The notes: generated by a model not told the origin, from the sequence alone. Shown: positions 35,590-44,952, numbered from the stretch's first letter. The stretch is DNA of 64,000 bases from Jeotgalibaca dankookensis (GCF_002005405.1 NZ_CP019728.1:1894001-1958000); one strand, 5' to 3'. Translations and numbers: made by a program.

Positions 35590-36411
35590 TTATTCTTCTC
35601 TTTGGATTGCCTTAAAGGTGTCCTGCCAAATTTCTTGTCGATACTCGCGATTTGTTTCCATAAAAAAAGCATAAATAATATCAACCATAATTAAAATAGG
35701 GAATTGCGGAGAAATAATATTCCCAGTGCTGAGGTTGTCCTTTATTGCAAAAAGTAGAACTTCGTCACAATGAACAGCTTCTTGGTCCGTTTGATTGGCT
35801 GTTAATAGAATGGTTTTAGCGCCTCTTTTTTTTGCCATTTTTAATCCAGTTAAAACTTCAGATGTTTGTCCACTAATGGATATACCAATGACCAGACAAT
35901 CTTCGTCAAGAATAACTTGATTCATCTGCATGACATGGTTATCTGTAATTGCTTCACAAACAAGTCCAATCCGCATAAACCGAAATTTCATTTCCTCAGC
36001 AACTAAACCTGAGCTTCCTTTACCATAAATATAAACCCTTTTTTGCGATAAAAACAAGTCGATAATGCGAGATATTTTATTTTGATCAATAATGGAATAA
36101 CTTTTATTTAATAATTCTTGGTAACTCTCAAAAACATTTACCATTAGATTAGAAGACAAGGGTTTTGTCTCTGTCAATGCCTGCTCATATTTATAGATAA
36201 ACTCGCGGTATCCTGAAAAACCACATTTTTTAGCAAAGCGCGTCAAAGAAGCTTCCGAAACATAGAGGCGTTTTGAAACGGCTTTAGATGATAAATCTTC
36301 AGACATTTTAGGTTTTTCGATAAAATATTGGGCAATTTTTTTTTCTAGAGGTGTAAAGTGCGTAACCATTGATTCAATATAAGGAATAATACTGATTTTA
36401 TACTCCGACAT
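35590..36411 (-). CDS. RpiR/MurR-family regulator of the amino-sugar cluster
   Basis: 273 residues: an N-terminal HTH_6 domain (SKAVSKRLYVSEASLTRFAKK) and a C-terminal SIS sugar-phosphate-binding domain (VYIYGKGSSGLVAEEMKFR, IGISISGQTSEVL). Regulators of this family in nan clusters respond to ManNAc-6-phosphate or similar esters. The gene sits between yhcH and the kinase gene, 29 bp before the latter, and probably forms an operon with it. A hairpin separates it from the transporter operon upstream. Confidence 0.87.
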   Translation of the reverse strand: MSEYKISIIPYIESMVTHFTPLEKKIAQYFIEKPKMSEDLSSKAVSKRLYVSEASLTRFAKKCGFSGYREFIYKYEQALTETKPLSSNLMVNVFESYQELLNKSYSIIDQNKISRIIDLFLSQKRVYIYGKGSSGLVAEEMKFRFMRIGLVCEAITDNHVMQMNQVILDEDCLVIGISISGQTSEVLTGLKMAKKRGAKTILLTANQTDQEAVHCDEVLLFAIKDNLSTGNIISPQFPILIMVDIIYAFFMETNREYRQEIWQDTFKAIQREE

Positions 36412-36475
36412 GGTAATTCCCTCGTTTATAGATTTTTTTAGTCTATCATATTGTCAAGCTTTTAGTGGATGTATA

Positions 36476-36514
36476 AGAATAGAGACAAAGCCAGGCTTCG
36501 TCTCCATTCTCGAA
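36476..36514 (-). terminator. hairpin terminator after yhcH
   Basis: GAGACAAAGCC and GGCTTCGTCTC pair (one G-T) with flanking GAAT/ATTC, just beyond the yhcH stop on the minus strand; the T run is imperfect. Confidence 0.55.
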
Positions 36515-36527
36515 AATGTATAGGGTA

Positions 36528-36980
36528 CTAGAGTTTTAGTTTAAAGACGCCTTTTTTGACCGTTACAGGTTGCTCGGTTTTTACGCCTGTCTTATGAGTA
36601 TCTTCAGGGTAAAAAACTAAGAGTTGGTTAGGTGACAAATCAATTGTATTTTCCTTTACGCCATCTATTTCAAGGTAATCGTCTTCTTTATGGTAATCAC
36701 CGGTAGTCATATTTTCAATAAAACTATGGTAAATACGTTCAACTCCACTTGCAACAACATGAATATCTAAATAGTCTTTATGTGCTTCCCAGATACGGTT
36801 TTCTGGATCTGTTGTTTCGTATTCAATAACGTTCACATAGAAATTATCACCATCGATGGGATGGGAGCCTTTTTCCATAGAAGCTAAGTCATGATCTTTC
36901 AAATAATCGATAACTTTTTGTTGGGCAAGTGTTGTATATTTAGAATTTTGAGAAGTTAAACTGATTAATTCCATTTTCAT
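36528..36980 (-). CDS. nanQ: YhcH/YjgK/YiaL family protein, probable sialic acid anomerase (NanQ-like)
   Basis: 150 residues of the DUF386 beta-barrel family. The conserved features are IWEAHKDYLDIHVVASG and FYPEDTHKTGV, whose His and Asp/Glu residues bind metal. In E. coli a member speeds up the anomer interconversion of sialic acid. It is 11 bp downstream of the sodium:solute symporter gene and sits in a cluster with nanE, which supports a role in sialic acid or a related sugar. The exact substrate is inferred. Confidence 0.82.
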   Translation of the reverse strand: MKMELISLTSQNSKYTTLAQQKVIDYLKDHDLASMEKGSHPIDGDNFYVNVIEYETTDPENRIWEAHKDYLDIHVVASGVERIYHSFIENMTTGDYHKEDDYLEIDGVKENTIDLSPNQLLVFYPEDTHKTGVKTEQPVTVKKGVFKLKL

Positions 36981-36991
36981 TCTCCTTTTAA

Positions 36992-38530
36992 TTATCTAAT
37001 TGGATTGGTTGGATCTTCTTTAATTTCTTTAATATCTGAAACGGTTGTAAATTTTGGTGCTTCTGTTTTGATTGGTGATAATAGTGAAACAGGATAACCA
37101 ACAAGTAGCGATACAGAAATAGAAATTAATGAGTAAGACCAAATGCTAACAGCTTCGGAAGGTAAGCCATATTTAATAAAGACCATTACAAGTGCCGAAG
37201 CGATTAAAGCTGCATAAGCACCATGTTTGTTTCCTTTTTTGGTAAAGATACCTAAAGCGAATGTTCCACCTAGAACACCAAGGATTAATCCCATAAAGCC
37301 GTTGAAGAATTCATAAGCAGATTTAATATCAGAATGCGCCATAATAATTGAGATCACGATAGCGAAGATACCAACACCTAAAGAAATAGCACGAGCTAAA
37401 GCAGTTTTTGCTTTATCATCCATATCTTTTGTAATAACTTCTTGAATATCTAAAGTCCACGAAGTTGCGACAGAATTCAATCCGGTTGACAAAGTAGATT
37501 GAGAAGCGGCGTAAATAGCGGCTAGTAATACCCCTGTCATACCTACTGGAAGGCGATAAGCAATGAAGTATGCATAAATTTGGTCTTGTGCAATGGAAGA
37601 ACCAGGGTCATTAGGGTTTTGTACTTTATAGTAAACATAAAGACCAGTACCTATTAAGTAAAAAGCGGTTGCAATAAAAATGGAAAGCAAACCATTGGTA
37701 ATCATCATTTTATTTAATTTTTTTGTATCTGTTGTTGTTGTAAAACGTTGAACAATATCTTGTGAAGAGATGTAAGAAGATAAGGTATTAAACCCTGCTC
37801 CCACAATCATCATAAAGACAGATGTTTTTAAAATGTTAGGGTCGAAAATTGCTTCGTCTCCAGCTAAAAACTTATTGTCTCCTAATGCACTGAAAATTTC
37901 ACCAAATCCACCGTTGATGTCTCTTGCTAAAAAGAATAAAGAAATTGTTACACCGATTAAAAGTACCACACCTTGGATAAAGTCTGTCCATAATACGGAT
38001 TTAATCCCGCCGGTATAAGAGTAGATAATCGCAATAACACCCATAACGATGATTAAAATGTTAACACTGATACCAGTAAGTGTTGCAAGCGCAACGGATG
38101 GAAGATACATAATAATGGACATTCTACCTAATTGGAAAATGATAAACATCAAAGATCCAATAACACGAAGACCTTTTGAATCGAAGCGACGCTCTAGGTA
38201 ATCATATGCGGTATCAATATCTAATTTAGCATAGATTGGCAAGAAGAACTTCATAGTAATCGGAATCGCTACAATCATCCCAAGTTGTGCAAACCACAAC
38301 ATCCAGCTTCCCGCAAAAGAGTTACCTGCGAGTGTTAAAAATGAAATAGGACTCAGGAGTGTGGCAAATATTGAAACAGAAGTAACGTACCAAGGGATAG
38401 AACCGTCCCCTTTGAAAAATTCTTTTCCTTCCATATCTTTCTTAGAAAAGAAAAGGCCAGCAAACAAAACTAAAAGCAAATAAACAACTAAAATGGCAAA
38501 GTCAATGGTAGTAAATCCAGAAGTACTCAT
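36992..38530 (-). CDS. sodium:solute symporter, probable sialic acid transporter
   Basis: 512 residues, SSS family with about 13 membrane segments. Typical stretches are FATLLSPISFLTLAGNSFAGS near the N-terminus (sodium/substrate binding in TM1) and IYAASQSTLSTGLNSVATSW in TM8. Close in pattern to SiaT-type sialic acid symporters. AGGAGG precedes the ATG. nanE is upstream (126 bp) and yhcH downstream, so sialic acid or N-acetylmannosamine uptake is the likely job. Confidence 0.86.
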   Translation of the reverse strand: MSTSGFTTIDFAILVVYLLLVLFAGLFFSKKDMEGKEFFKGDGSIPWYVTSVSIFATLLSPISFLTLAGNSFAGSWMLWFAQLGMIVAIPITMKFFLPIYAKLDIDTAYDYLERRFDSKGLRVIGSLMFIIFQLGRMSIIMYLPSVALATLTGISVNILIIVMGVIAIIYSYTGGIKSVLWTDFIQGVVLLIGVTISLFFLARDINGGFGEIFSALGDNKFLAGDEAIFDPNILKTSVFMMIVGAGFNTLSSYISSQDIVQRFTTTTDTKKLNKMMITNGLLSIFIATAFYLIGTGLYVYYKVQNPNDPGSSIAQDQIYAYFIAYRLPVGMTGVLLAAIYAASQSTLSTGLNSVATSWTLDIQEVITKDMDDKAKTALARAISLGVGIFAIVISIIMAHSDIKSAYEFFNGFMGLILGVLGGTFALGIFTKKGNKHGAYAALIASALVMVFIKYGLPSEAVSIWSYSLISISVSLLVGYPVSLLSPIKTEAPKFTTVSDIKEIKEDPTNPIR

Positions 38531-38655
38531 TAGTAAAATTCCTCCTTGTTATAGTAAAAATGAGAGTTAATATATTTGATAATTTCTAAATACCTTTTGA
38601 ATAACGAACAAACTAAATTAGTTGCTAACAATCCCCTCCTTAGTAGAATAATTTT

Positions 38656-39339
38656 TTATTTTGTTGCAGCGACGAATCGTTCTGTAATAAGTTGAGGGCG
38701 GGTAATAGCGGAACCAACCACCACACTGTACACACCAATTTCTAAAACACGTTTTACTTTTTCTGGTGTATTGATATTACCTTCTGCAATAACCGGATTT
38801 TGAAGCGTTTTAACTGCTTTTTGTAAAAGGGCAAAGTCATCTGCTTCAATTTTATTTTCTTTGCTTTGTTTGGTATAGCCAACTAAAGTGGTTCCAATGA
38901 AGTCGAAACCAAGCGTATCCGCTTTCACCATTTCTTCAAAGGTAGAGCAGTCTGCCATTAATAGAATATCTGGGTACTTCCTACGGATCGCATAGTAAAA
39001 CTCTTCAAGCGTTTCACCAGTTGGTCGAAGGGAAGCGGTTGCATCCAAAGCAATAATTTCTGGTTTAGCTTCCATCAACTCATCAATTTCCTTCATAGTA
39101 GCGGTAATAAAAACGTCACTACCATCATAATCTCTTTTGATAATACCAATTACTGGTAAATCGACCATTTTTTTAATTTCAATAATATCTGCAACTGAAT
39201 TTGCACGAATACCAGCTGCTCCACCTTGTTTAGCAGCAAGTGCCATTCTTCCCATAATAAATGAAGAATGTAGTGGTTCATCTTCCAGTGCCTGACAAGA
39301 AACAACAAGGTTTCCTTTCAGCTGTTCACATGGATTCAT
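38656..39339 (-). CDS. nanE: N-acetylmannosamine-6-phosphate 2-epimerase
   Basis: Converts ManNAc-6-phosphate to GlcNAc-6-phosphate in sialic acid catabolism. 227 residues, a (beta/alpha)8 barrel; family signatures are GNLVVSCQALEDEPLHSS at the start, IGIIKRDYDGSDVFITAT with the catalytic Lys, LMADCSTFEE and VIAEGNINTPEKV. It is the first gene of the minus-strand cluster and has a cre site 20 bp upstream. No nanA (lyase), nagA or nagB lies in the window. Confidence 0.93.
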   Translation of the reverse strand: MNPCEQLKGNLVVSCQALEDEPLHSSFIMGRMALAAKQGGAAGIRANSVADIIEIKKMVDLPVIGIIKRDYDGSDVFITATMKEIDELMEAKPEIIALDATASLRPTGETLEEFYYAIRRKYPDILLMADCSTFEEMVKADTLGFDFIGTTLVGYTKQSKENKIEADDFALLQKAVKTLQNPVIAEGNINTPEKVKRVLEIGVYSVVVGSAITRPQLITERFVAATK

Positions 39340-39359
39340 CTTACAACCAACTCCTTTTC

Positions 39360-39373
39360 TTGTAGCGCTTACA
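39360..39373 (-). promoter_or_regulatory. cre site upstream of nanE
   Basis: TGTAAGCGCTACAA on the minus strand fits cre at 13 of 14 positions, about 20 bp before the nanE start; catabolite repression of the amino-sugar genes is likely. Confidence 0.65.
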
Positions 39374-39537
39374 CAGAGTATAACCGATGATGAAACTAAT
39401 TTCTACAAAAATAATAAAATAGAAAGTATTTTTAAAAAAAGACAAAAATAAAGAGAGAAGTACCATTTAATGAAAGTAATTTCTTTTATTTCATTATATA
39501 TAAAGTACTTTCTCTATTGATAAGAAGTGATAGTATG

Positions 39538-41043
39538 TTAACGATTTATGAGGCCCGCATAATAACGAATGGCTTTAATTGCACTATGCCAACCATGTAA
39601 CTTGAGGCGACGTTCTTCAGAGCTGAAATTTGGCTCAAACTGTTCATTTTCAGAGACCAGCGCCGTTAACTCATTCAAATTAGTCCAATAGCCAACTGCT
39701 AGACCTGCAAGATAGGCAGCTCCTAATCCAGTCGTTTCTAATCGCTCAACACGTTTGACTGTTTTCCCAAGAATATCGGCTTGATACTGTATTAAAAGGT
39801 TATTTTGAGCAGCGCCACCGTCAACATGCAGAATATCAACGGTAATATTAGTATCAGACTCCATTAGCGTGATAACATCACTTACTTGGTAAGCGAGTGA
39901 TTCTAATGTTGCTCGGATCAATTCGCTACGACTAGTCGTTTCATCGATACCTAGAACAGCACCTCGTACATTTGAATCCCAATAAGGGGCTCCGATACCT
40001 CGAAAAGCAGGAACGACGTAAACGTCAGAGCTCTTGGTTGCACGAAGAGCGAGAGACTCGGATTCTTCCATTGATTCAAATAAATTTAACCCGTCTTTTA
40101 GCCATTCAATGGCACTCCCAGAGATAAGTGCAGATCCCTCAAGCGCATAAGTAATGTTATCGCCAATGGAATATCCAATCGTAGTAAGTAATTTATGTTT
40201 GGAAAACTTTGGTTCAAAACCGGTGTTCATGACTATAAAGGTTCCTTGACCATAGGTGCTCTTTACTTGACCAGATTGAAATGCTAATTGACCGAACAAG
40301 GTCGCTTGTTGATTACCAGCAACACCAGCAATGGGAATACGAGCACCGTTAAAAAGATCTGCGCTTGTTAAAGCGTATAGATGAGAACTAGGATAAACGT
40401 CTGGCAATATTTCCTTAGGGATATTAAAAGTGTTAAGCAAGTAATCATCCCATTTCAAGGTATGAATATTAAATAGCATGGTTCGGGAAGCATTTGTATG
40501 GTCTGTAGCATGTTGTTGTCCATTGGTTAACTTCCAAATTAACCAACTATCAACGGTACCAAATGCCAATTCACCACGTTCAGCCCGTTTTTGAAAATCA
40601 GGATGATAGTCAAGAATCCACCGTATTTTGCTAGCAGAAAAATAAGGACTTAAGACTAATCCAGTGTTTTCGTGGATATAATTTTCTAAATCTTCTTTTT
40701 TTAGTTCATTAATGATTGCGAGTGATTGATTCGAGCTCCAAACGATTGCATTATAAATAGGTTCCCCTGTTTTTCGATCCCAGATAATTGTGGTTTCTCG
40801 TTGGTTGGTGATTCCTAGCGCTTTAATTTGATGGTAAGAAAGTCCAGAGCGGGTAATGACTTTCAAAATGACAGCGCGAACGGATTGCCAAATAGCATTA
40901 GGATCTTGTTCAATCCATCCTGCTTGGGGGGTTTTTTGTTCAAAACTCTGGGACGCTGTACTAATATAATTTCCTTGGCGATCAATGATAAATGCTCGTG
41001 TTACCGTTGTTCCTTGATCGATTGATAAAATATATTCGGCCAT
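39538..41043 (-). CDS. glpK: glycerol kinase (FGGY family)
   Basis: 501 residues, full-length FGGY kinase that makes glycerol-3-phosphate. The N-terminal ATP-binding stretch is LSIDQGTTVTRAFI, the glycerol-binding region includes ITNQRETTIIWDR, and the FGGY signature region is HVDGGAAQNNLLIQYQADIL. The first motif carries VT where most GlpK proteins have SS. The gene is 24 bp after the tetR/dhaS-like gene, so it shares that transcript. No glpF, glpO or glpD gene is in the window. Confidence 0.9.
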   Translation of the reverse strand: MAEYILSIDQGTTVTRAFIIDRQGNYISTASQSFEQKTPQAGWIEQDPNAIWQSVRAVILKVITRSGLSYHQIKALGITNQRETTIIWDRKTGEPIYNAIVWSSNQSLAIINELKKEDLENYIHENTGLVLSPYFSASKIRWILDYHPDFQKRAERGELAFGTVDSWLIWKLTNGQQHATDHTNASRTMLFNIHTLKWDDYLLNTFNIPKEILPDVYPSSHLYALTSADLFNGARIPIAGVAGNQQATLFGQLAFQSGQVKSTYGQGTFIVMNTGFEPKFSKHKLLTTIGYSIGDNITYALEGSALISGSAIEWLKDGLNLFESMEESESLALRATKSSDVYVVPAFRGIGAPYWDSNVRGAVLGIDETTSRSELIRATLESLAYQVSDVITLMESDTNITVDILHVDGGAAQNNLLIQYQADILGKTVKRVERLETTGLGAAYLAGLAVGYWTNLNELTALVSENEQFEPNFSSEERRLKLHGWHSAIKAIRYYAGLINR

Positions 41044-41067
41044 AAGCCAACACTCCTCATCTTTTCA

Positions 41068-41616
41068 TTAAAAATGACTACTATTATGGATAACTTGGGT
41101 TAATAATTTATGATAGGCATCACTAGGCGGGAGACACCCACCTAGAACCCATTCATGAAGTAATTGGGAGAGACCATAAGCATAAAAATTAATGGTTATC
41201 TCCGTCATTTCTACTTGTTCAATAATTTGGTTATTTTGTTCAAAATATTCATCTGCGAGATGCTGAACTCCTTGTTTTAGCGTGTAAGTAAAATAGTCTT
41301 TAAAAGAATCTAATTTTACATTTAAAAATAATTTTTTATAGTATTTTTTGTTTTTTTCTAAATAGTTTAATAAAAGAAATAGCACTTGTTCCCAATTTTC
41401 CCAATGAAAACTCGAGCGCGTTAATTCGGTTATTTCGTATAAAAAAATCCAAGTAACAAGGTCGTATTTATCATCAAAATAGTCATAAAAAGTTTGACGC
41501 CGAAAATTTGCTTGGTTCATTATATCTGTTATCGATATTTTATCAATCGGCTTGTTACAAACGAGATATTTAAAAGAAGAGGCGATTAATTCTTTTGTTT
41601 CATTTTGTCGGTCCAT
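41068..41616 (-). CDS. dhaS: TetR-family regulator, DhaS-like
   Basis: 182 residues: N-terminal TetR helix-turn-helix (ISITDIMNQANFRRQTFYDYF) and a C-terminal ligand domain with the pattern of DhaS, the activator of the lactococcal dha operon. In Lactococcus DhaS works with DhaQ, a DhaK-like co-activator that binds dihydroxyacetone; no dhaQ is seen here. It diverges from gldA-dhaKLM across a region holding a GGACA-N12-TGTCT inverted repeat like the DhaS operator, and probably forms an operon with glpK. Confidence 0.82.
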   Translation of the reverse strand: MDRQNETKELIASSFKYLVCNKPIDKISITDIMNQANFRRQTFYDYFDDKYDLVTWIFLYEITELTRSSFHWENWEQVLFLLLNYLEKNKKYYKKLFLNVKLDSFKDYFTYTLKQGVQHLADEYFEQNNQIIEQVEMTEITINFYAYGLSQLLHEWVLGGCLPPSDAYHKLLTQVIHNSSHF

Positions 41617-41700
41617 AGTAATTTGGCTCCTTCGACCATATATTCCTATCCATTCTCTTTCGCCCTTTAAGTATACGGGATAGAAAAATTAAAATGAAGC

Positions 41701-41722
41701 GGACATTTATGGTCTTTTGTCT
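41701..41722. promoter_or_regulatory. DhaS-like operator
   Basis: GGACA (41701-41705) and TGTCT (41718-41722) are separated by 12 bp. This agrees with the lactococcal DhaS site as I recall it (GGACACAT-N6-ATTTGTCC) at 12 of its 16 defined positions. It lies between dhaS-glpK and gldA-dhaKLM. Confidence 0.6.
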
Positions 41723-41729
41723 GTTGAAT

Positions 41730-41743
41730 TGATAACGCTTACC
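41730..41743 (+). promoter_or_regulatory. cre-like site before gldA
   Basis: TGATAACGCTTACC fits cre at 12 of 14 positions. A second, weaker cre-like sequence, AGAAAGCGTTTTAT, lies at 41767-41780. Both are between the DhaS-like operator and gldA. Confidence 0.5.
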
Positions 41744-41800
41744 AATTAAGCTTGGTTTAGATTCAAGAAAGCGTTTTATTTATAAAAGGAGGAATAAAGA

Positions 41801-42940
41801 ATGAGAAGAGCATTTATTAGTCCAACAAAGTATGTGCAAGGTGAGAATGAACTATTAAACTTAGGTTTTTACATAAAAACGTTTGGTGACTCTGCGTTAG
41901 TTATTGGAAATCCAGATGATATCAAACGTGTCCAAGATAAATTAGATGAAACAGCAGAACGTTTTGGGGTAACGTTACATTTAGCAGATTTTGGCGGAGA
42001 AGCAACACGCAATGAAGTGGAGCGTCTTAAAAAACTAGCTAAAGAAAAAGGAACTGACACAATTGTTGGTCTTGGTGGTGGTAAAGCGATTGATACATCA
42101 AAAACAGTCGCAAACGGACACCATTTGATTGTATGCCCAACAATTGCCGCTACGGATGCACCAACTAGCCATTCTGCAGTTCTTTACACCGAAGATCACC
42201 AATTTGATGATTATGCCTATTTTATTCAAAATCCAAGCGTAGTCTTAATGGATACCACTGTTATTGCGCAAGCACCGTCGCGCTTCTTAGTTGCCGGTAT
42301 GGGTGATGCACTTGCTACTTATTATGAAGCACGTGCGACACGTCGCTCTAATTCAAATGTAAACGCCGGATTACCAAATGGCTTCCATACTGGAGAAACT
42401 GCACCAGCTAAAGGAAGTATTGCTGCGATTACACTGGCTAAAGCTTGTTACGACACCGTCATGGAGAGTGGGTATAGCGCTAAACTGGCTTGTGACAATA
42501 ATGTGGTGTCACCTGCTTTAGAAGATATTGTTGAAGCAAATACTCTATTATCTGGTCTCGGTTTTGAATCGGGTGGTTTAGCAGCTTCGCATGCTATTTA
42601 TAATGGATTGACTGTTTTAGATGGTCCGCACAACTATTACCATGGTGAACAAGTAGCTTTTACAACCTTTGTACAGCTTGTTCTTGAAAATGCACCGATG
42701 GATGAGATTGAAGCACTATTAGATTTCAGTTTATCTGTTGGGTTACCAGTATCCCTAGAAGACTTGGACGTTAAAGAAGTAAAATATGAGGACATTCTCA
42801 AAGTAGCAACGAAAGCATGTATACCAGAAGAGTCCATTCATGCCATGCCATTTGAAGTAACGCCTGATAGTGTTGCACAAGCTATTATTGCTGCGGATGC
42901 ATTTGGACGTGATTATAGAAAACGTAAATCAATGAAATAA
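41801..42940 (+). CDS. gldA: glycerol dehydrogenase
   Basis: 379 residues, iron/zinc-dependent alcohol dehydrogenase fold that oxidises glycerol to dihydroxyacetone with NAD+. NAD-binding VGLGGGKAIDTSK, substrate and metal region TIAATDAPTSHSAV, and metal ligands in the MGDALATYYEAR Asp, the GFESGGLAASHAIYNG His and the HGEQVAF His. AGGAGG precedes the ATG. First gene of gldA-dhaK-dhaL-dhaM, so the oxidative glycerol route is encoded as one transcript. Confidence 0.95.
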   Translation: MRRAFISPTKYVQGENELLNLGFYIKTFGDSALVIGNPDDIKRVQDKLDETAERFGVTLHLADFGGEATRNEVERLKKLAKEKGTDTIVGLGGGKAIDTSKTVANGHHLIVCPTIAATDAPTSHSAVLYTEDHQFDDYAYFIQNPSVVLMDTTVIAQAPSRFLVAGMGDALATYYEARATRRSNSNVNAGLPNGFHTGETAPAKGSIAAITLAKACYDTVMESGYSAKLACDNNVVSPALEDIVEANTLLSGLGFESGGLAASHAIYNGLTVLDGPHNYYHGEQVAFTTFVQLVLENAPMDEIEALLDFSLSVGLPVSLEDLDVKEVKYEDILKVATKACIPEESIHAMPFEVTPDSVAQAIIAADAFGRDYRKRKSMK

Positions 42941-42967
42941 AAAATTTCAATCAAAGGATGGAAATTA

Positions 42968-43957
42968 ATGAAAAAAATTGTAAATGATCCAACAAACATT
43001 GTCGATGAGATGCTAAAAGGGATGATTGTCTCTCATTCTGAATTAATCCAAAGAGTTCCAGAAACGGGTGTTATTCAGCGTAAAGCAGAAAAAACCGGAA
43101 AAGTAGCCGTTATTTCTGGTGGTGGGAGTGGACATGAACCTGCTCATGCCGGATTTGTTGGTGAAGGAATGTTATCTGCAGCCGTCTGTGGGGAAGTATT
43201 TACTTCTCCAACTCCAGATCAAATTTTAGAAGCAATTAAAGTGGCTGAGGAAGGCGCAGGAGTTTTCTTAGTTATTAAAAATTATTCTGGAGATATTATG
43301 AATTTTGAAATGGCTCAAGAATTAGCTGAAATGGAAGGAATAGAAGTAGCCAGTGTTGTTGTTGATGATGATGTAGCTGTTGAAGACAGTTTATACACGC
43401 AAGGCAAAAGAGGTGTAGCAGGAACGCTATTTGTCCATAAAATATTAGGGTACGCTGCGCAACAAGGACAGTCCATTGCAGAGATAAAAGAGTTGGCAGA
43501 TAAACTCGTTCCTAATATTAAATCAATTGGATTAGCTCTAACAGGCGTTACGACACCAGGAAGTAAACAACCTAGCTTTATTCTAGGTGATGATGAAATT
43601 GAGTACGGAGTTGGTATTCACGGTGAACCCGGATATCGCAGAGAAAAACTTCAAAGTTCACGCGATCTTGCAGAAGAATTGCTGACAAAATTAACGGATG
43701 AATTTGGTGAAAAAGAAGAAAAAAACTTTGCCATAATGGTTAATGGACTTGGGGGAACACCATTAATGGAACAATACGTATTCACCAATGATGTTTATAC
43801 CTTAATGAAAGAACAAAATTTAACTATCGACTATTATAAAATAGGTAATTTAATGACCTCGCTTGAAATGCAAGGCTTATCTCTGACTATGCTCTATTTA
43901 GAAGACGACTTTTATATAGAAGCATTACAAGCACCAGTTACGACAATTAGTTGGTAA
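42968..43957 (+). CDS. dhaK: dihydroxyacetone kinase subunit DhaK
   Basis: 329 residues. DhaK binds dihydroxyacetone covalently through a histidine, present here in GVGIHGEPGYRRE. Other family features are SGGGSGHEPAHAGFVG and VIKNYSGDIMNFEMA. It is the catalytic DhaK rather than the DhaQ co-activator, judging from position directly before dhaL and the intact motifs. 28 bp after gldA. Confidence 0.94.
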   Translation: MKKIVNDPTNIVDEMLKGMIVSHSELIQRVPETGVIQRKAEKTGKVAVISGGGSGHEPAHAGFVGEGMLSAAVCGEVFTSPTPDQILEAIKVAEEGAGVFLVIKNYSGDIMNFEMAQELAEMEGIEVASVVVDDDVAVEDSLYTQGKRGVAGTLFVHKILGYAAQQGQSIAEIKELADKLVPNIKSIGLALTGVTTPGSKQPSFILGDDEIEYGVGIHGEPGYRREKLQSSRDLAEELLTKLTDEFGEKEEKNFAIMVNGLGGTPLMEQYVFTNDVYTLMKEQNLTIDYYKIGNLMTSLEMQGLSLTMLYLEDDFYIEALQAPVTTISW

Positions 43958-43981
43958 GAACGGAAGGAGCTTTATTCTAAT

Positions 43982-44563
43982 ATGAATGTAGAAACAGGAA
44001 TTCGTTGGATGGAATTATTTAATGAAAAAGTTCAAGCAGAGAAAGATTATCTCACCCAATTGGATACACCAATTGGTGACAGTGACCATGGAAACAATAT
44101 GTCACGAGGAATGACGCACGTAATCGAAGCAATTGAAACACAAAAACCCGATTCACTAGAGGAACTTTTAAAACTTATAACAACCAATCTATTGAGTAAA
44201 GTTGGGGGTGCATCTGGTCCGTTATACGGCTCTGCTTTTATGGGTATGTTAAAGGCACAAAAAGAAGATAATATTCCTTGGAGCGCCGTGATTAAAAGCG
44301 GGTTAGAGAGCATTCAAAAACGTGGAAAAGCTGAAGCTTTCGATAAGACAATGATTGATGTTTGGATACCAGTAGTTGAAGCGTTAGAAAATAACCAACT
44401 GACGGATGCAGTGATTGATCAGGCGGTGGAATCAACTAAACCACTCAAGGCTAAAAAAGGCCGTGCTTCATATGTGGGTGAGCGCTCCATTGGGCACATT
44501 GATCCAGGCGCATACTCATCAGGATTACTATTTCATGCAATGCTAGAAGCGGAGGCAGAATAA
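43982..44563 (+). CDS. dhaL: dihydroxyacetone kinase ADP-binding subunit DhaL
   Basis: 193 residues, all-helical nucleotide-binding subunit that keeps ADP bound and phosphorylates dihydroxyacetone on DhaK. The magnesium/ADP motif DTPIGDSDHGNNMSRG and the GGASGPLYGSAF loop are present, as is GRASYVGERSIGHIDPGA near the C-terminus. Its last base is shared with the dhaM start, so the two are coupled. Confidence 0.94.
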   Translation: MNVETGIRWMELFNEKVQAEKDYLTQLDTPIGDSDHGNNMSRGMTHVIEAIETQKPDSLEELLKLITTNLLSKVGGASGPLYGSAFMGMLKAQKEDNIPWSAVIKSGLESIQKRGKAEAFDKTMIDVWIPVVEALENNQLTDAVIDQAVESTKPLKAKKGRASYVGERSIGHIDPGAYSSGLLFHAMLEAEAE

Positions 44564-44937
44564 TGGCAGATACGGGCATTATTATCATTTCACATGTTTA
44601 CGAAATTGCAGAAGGAATCAACAGACTCATTCAAGAAGTTGCAGGTGATGTCAGTATCAAAGTAGTAGGTGGACTGTCTAAATCTGAGATTGGGACAAGT
44701 TTTGATTCTATTTTAGAAGCAATAAATGAGAACCAAGCTGATAATTTATTAGCTTTCTATGATTTAGGGAGTGCTAAGATGAACTTAGAAATGGCAAAAG
44801 AAATGAGTGACAAATCCATTACCATCTATGACGTTCCCCTTGTTGAAGGTTCGTATATAGCTGCAGCGCTCTTACAAGCAGGCGTTTCTAAAGACGACAT
44901 TGAACAACAACTAAAAGAAATACAGATTGCTAAATAG
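44563..44937 (+). CDS. dhaM: PTS-dependent dihydroxyacetone kinase phosphotransferase subunit DhaM
   Basis: 124 residues, an EIIA-Man-like domain only, without the HPr and EI-like domains of the E. coli protein. It passes phosphate from HPr to the ADP bound on DhaL. The active histidine is in IIIISHVYEIAEG; VGGLSKSEIGTSF is the second family stretch. Last gene of the operon, followed by a terminator. Confidence 0.92.
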   Translation: MADTGIIIISHVYEIAEGINRLIQEVAGDVSIKVVGGLSKSEIGTSFDSILEAINENQADNLLAFYDLGSAKMNLEMAKEMSDKSITIYDVPLVEGSYIAAALLQAGVSKDDIEQQLKEIQIAK

Positions 44938-44952
44938 AAAAATAAAGATGTT

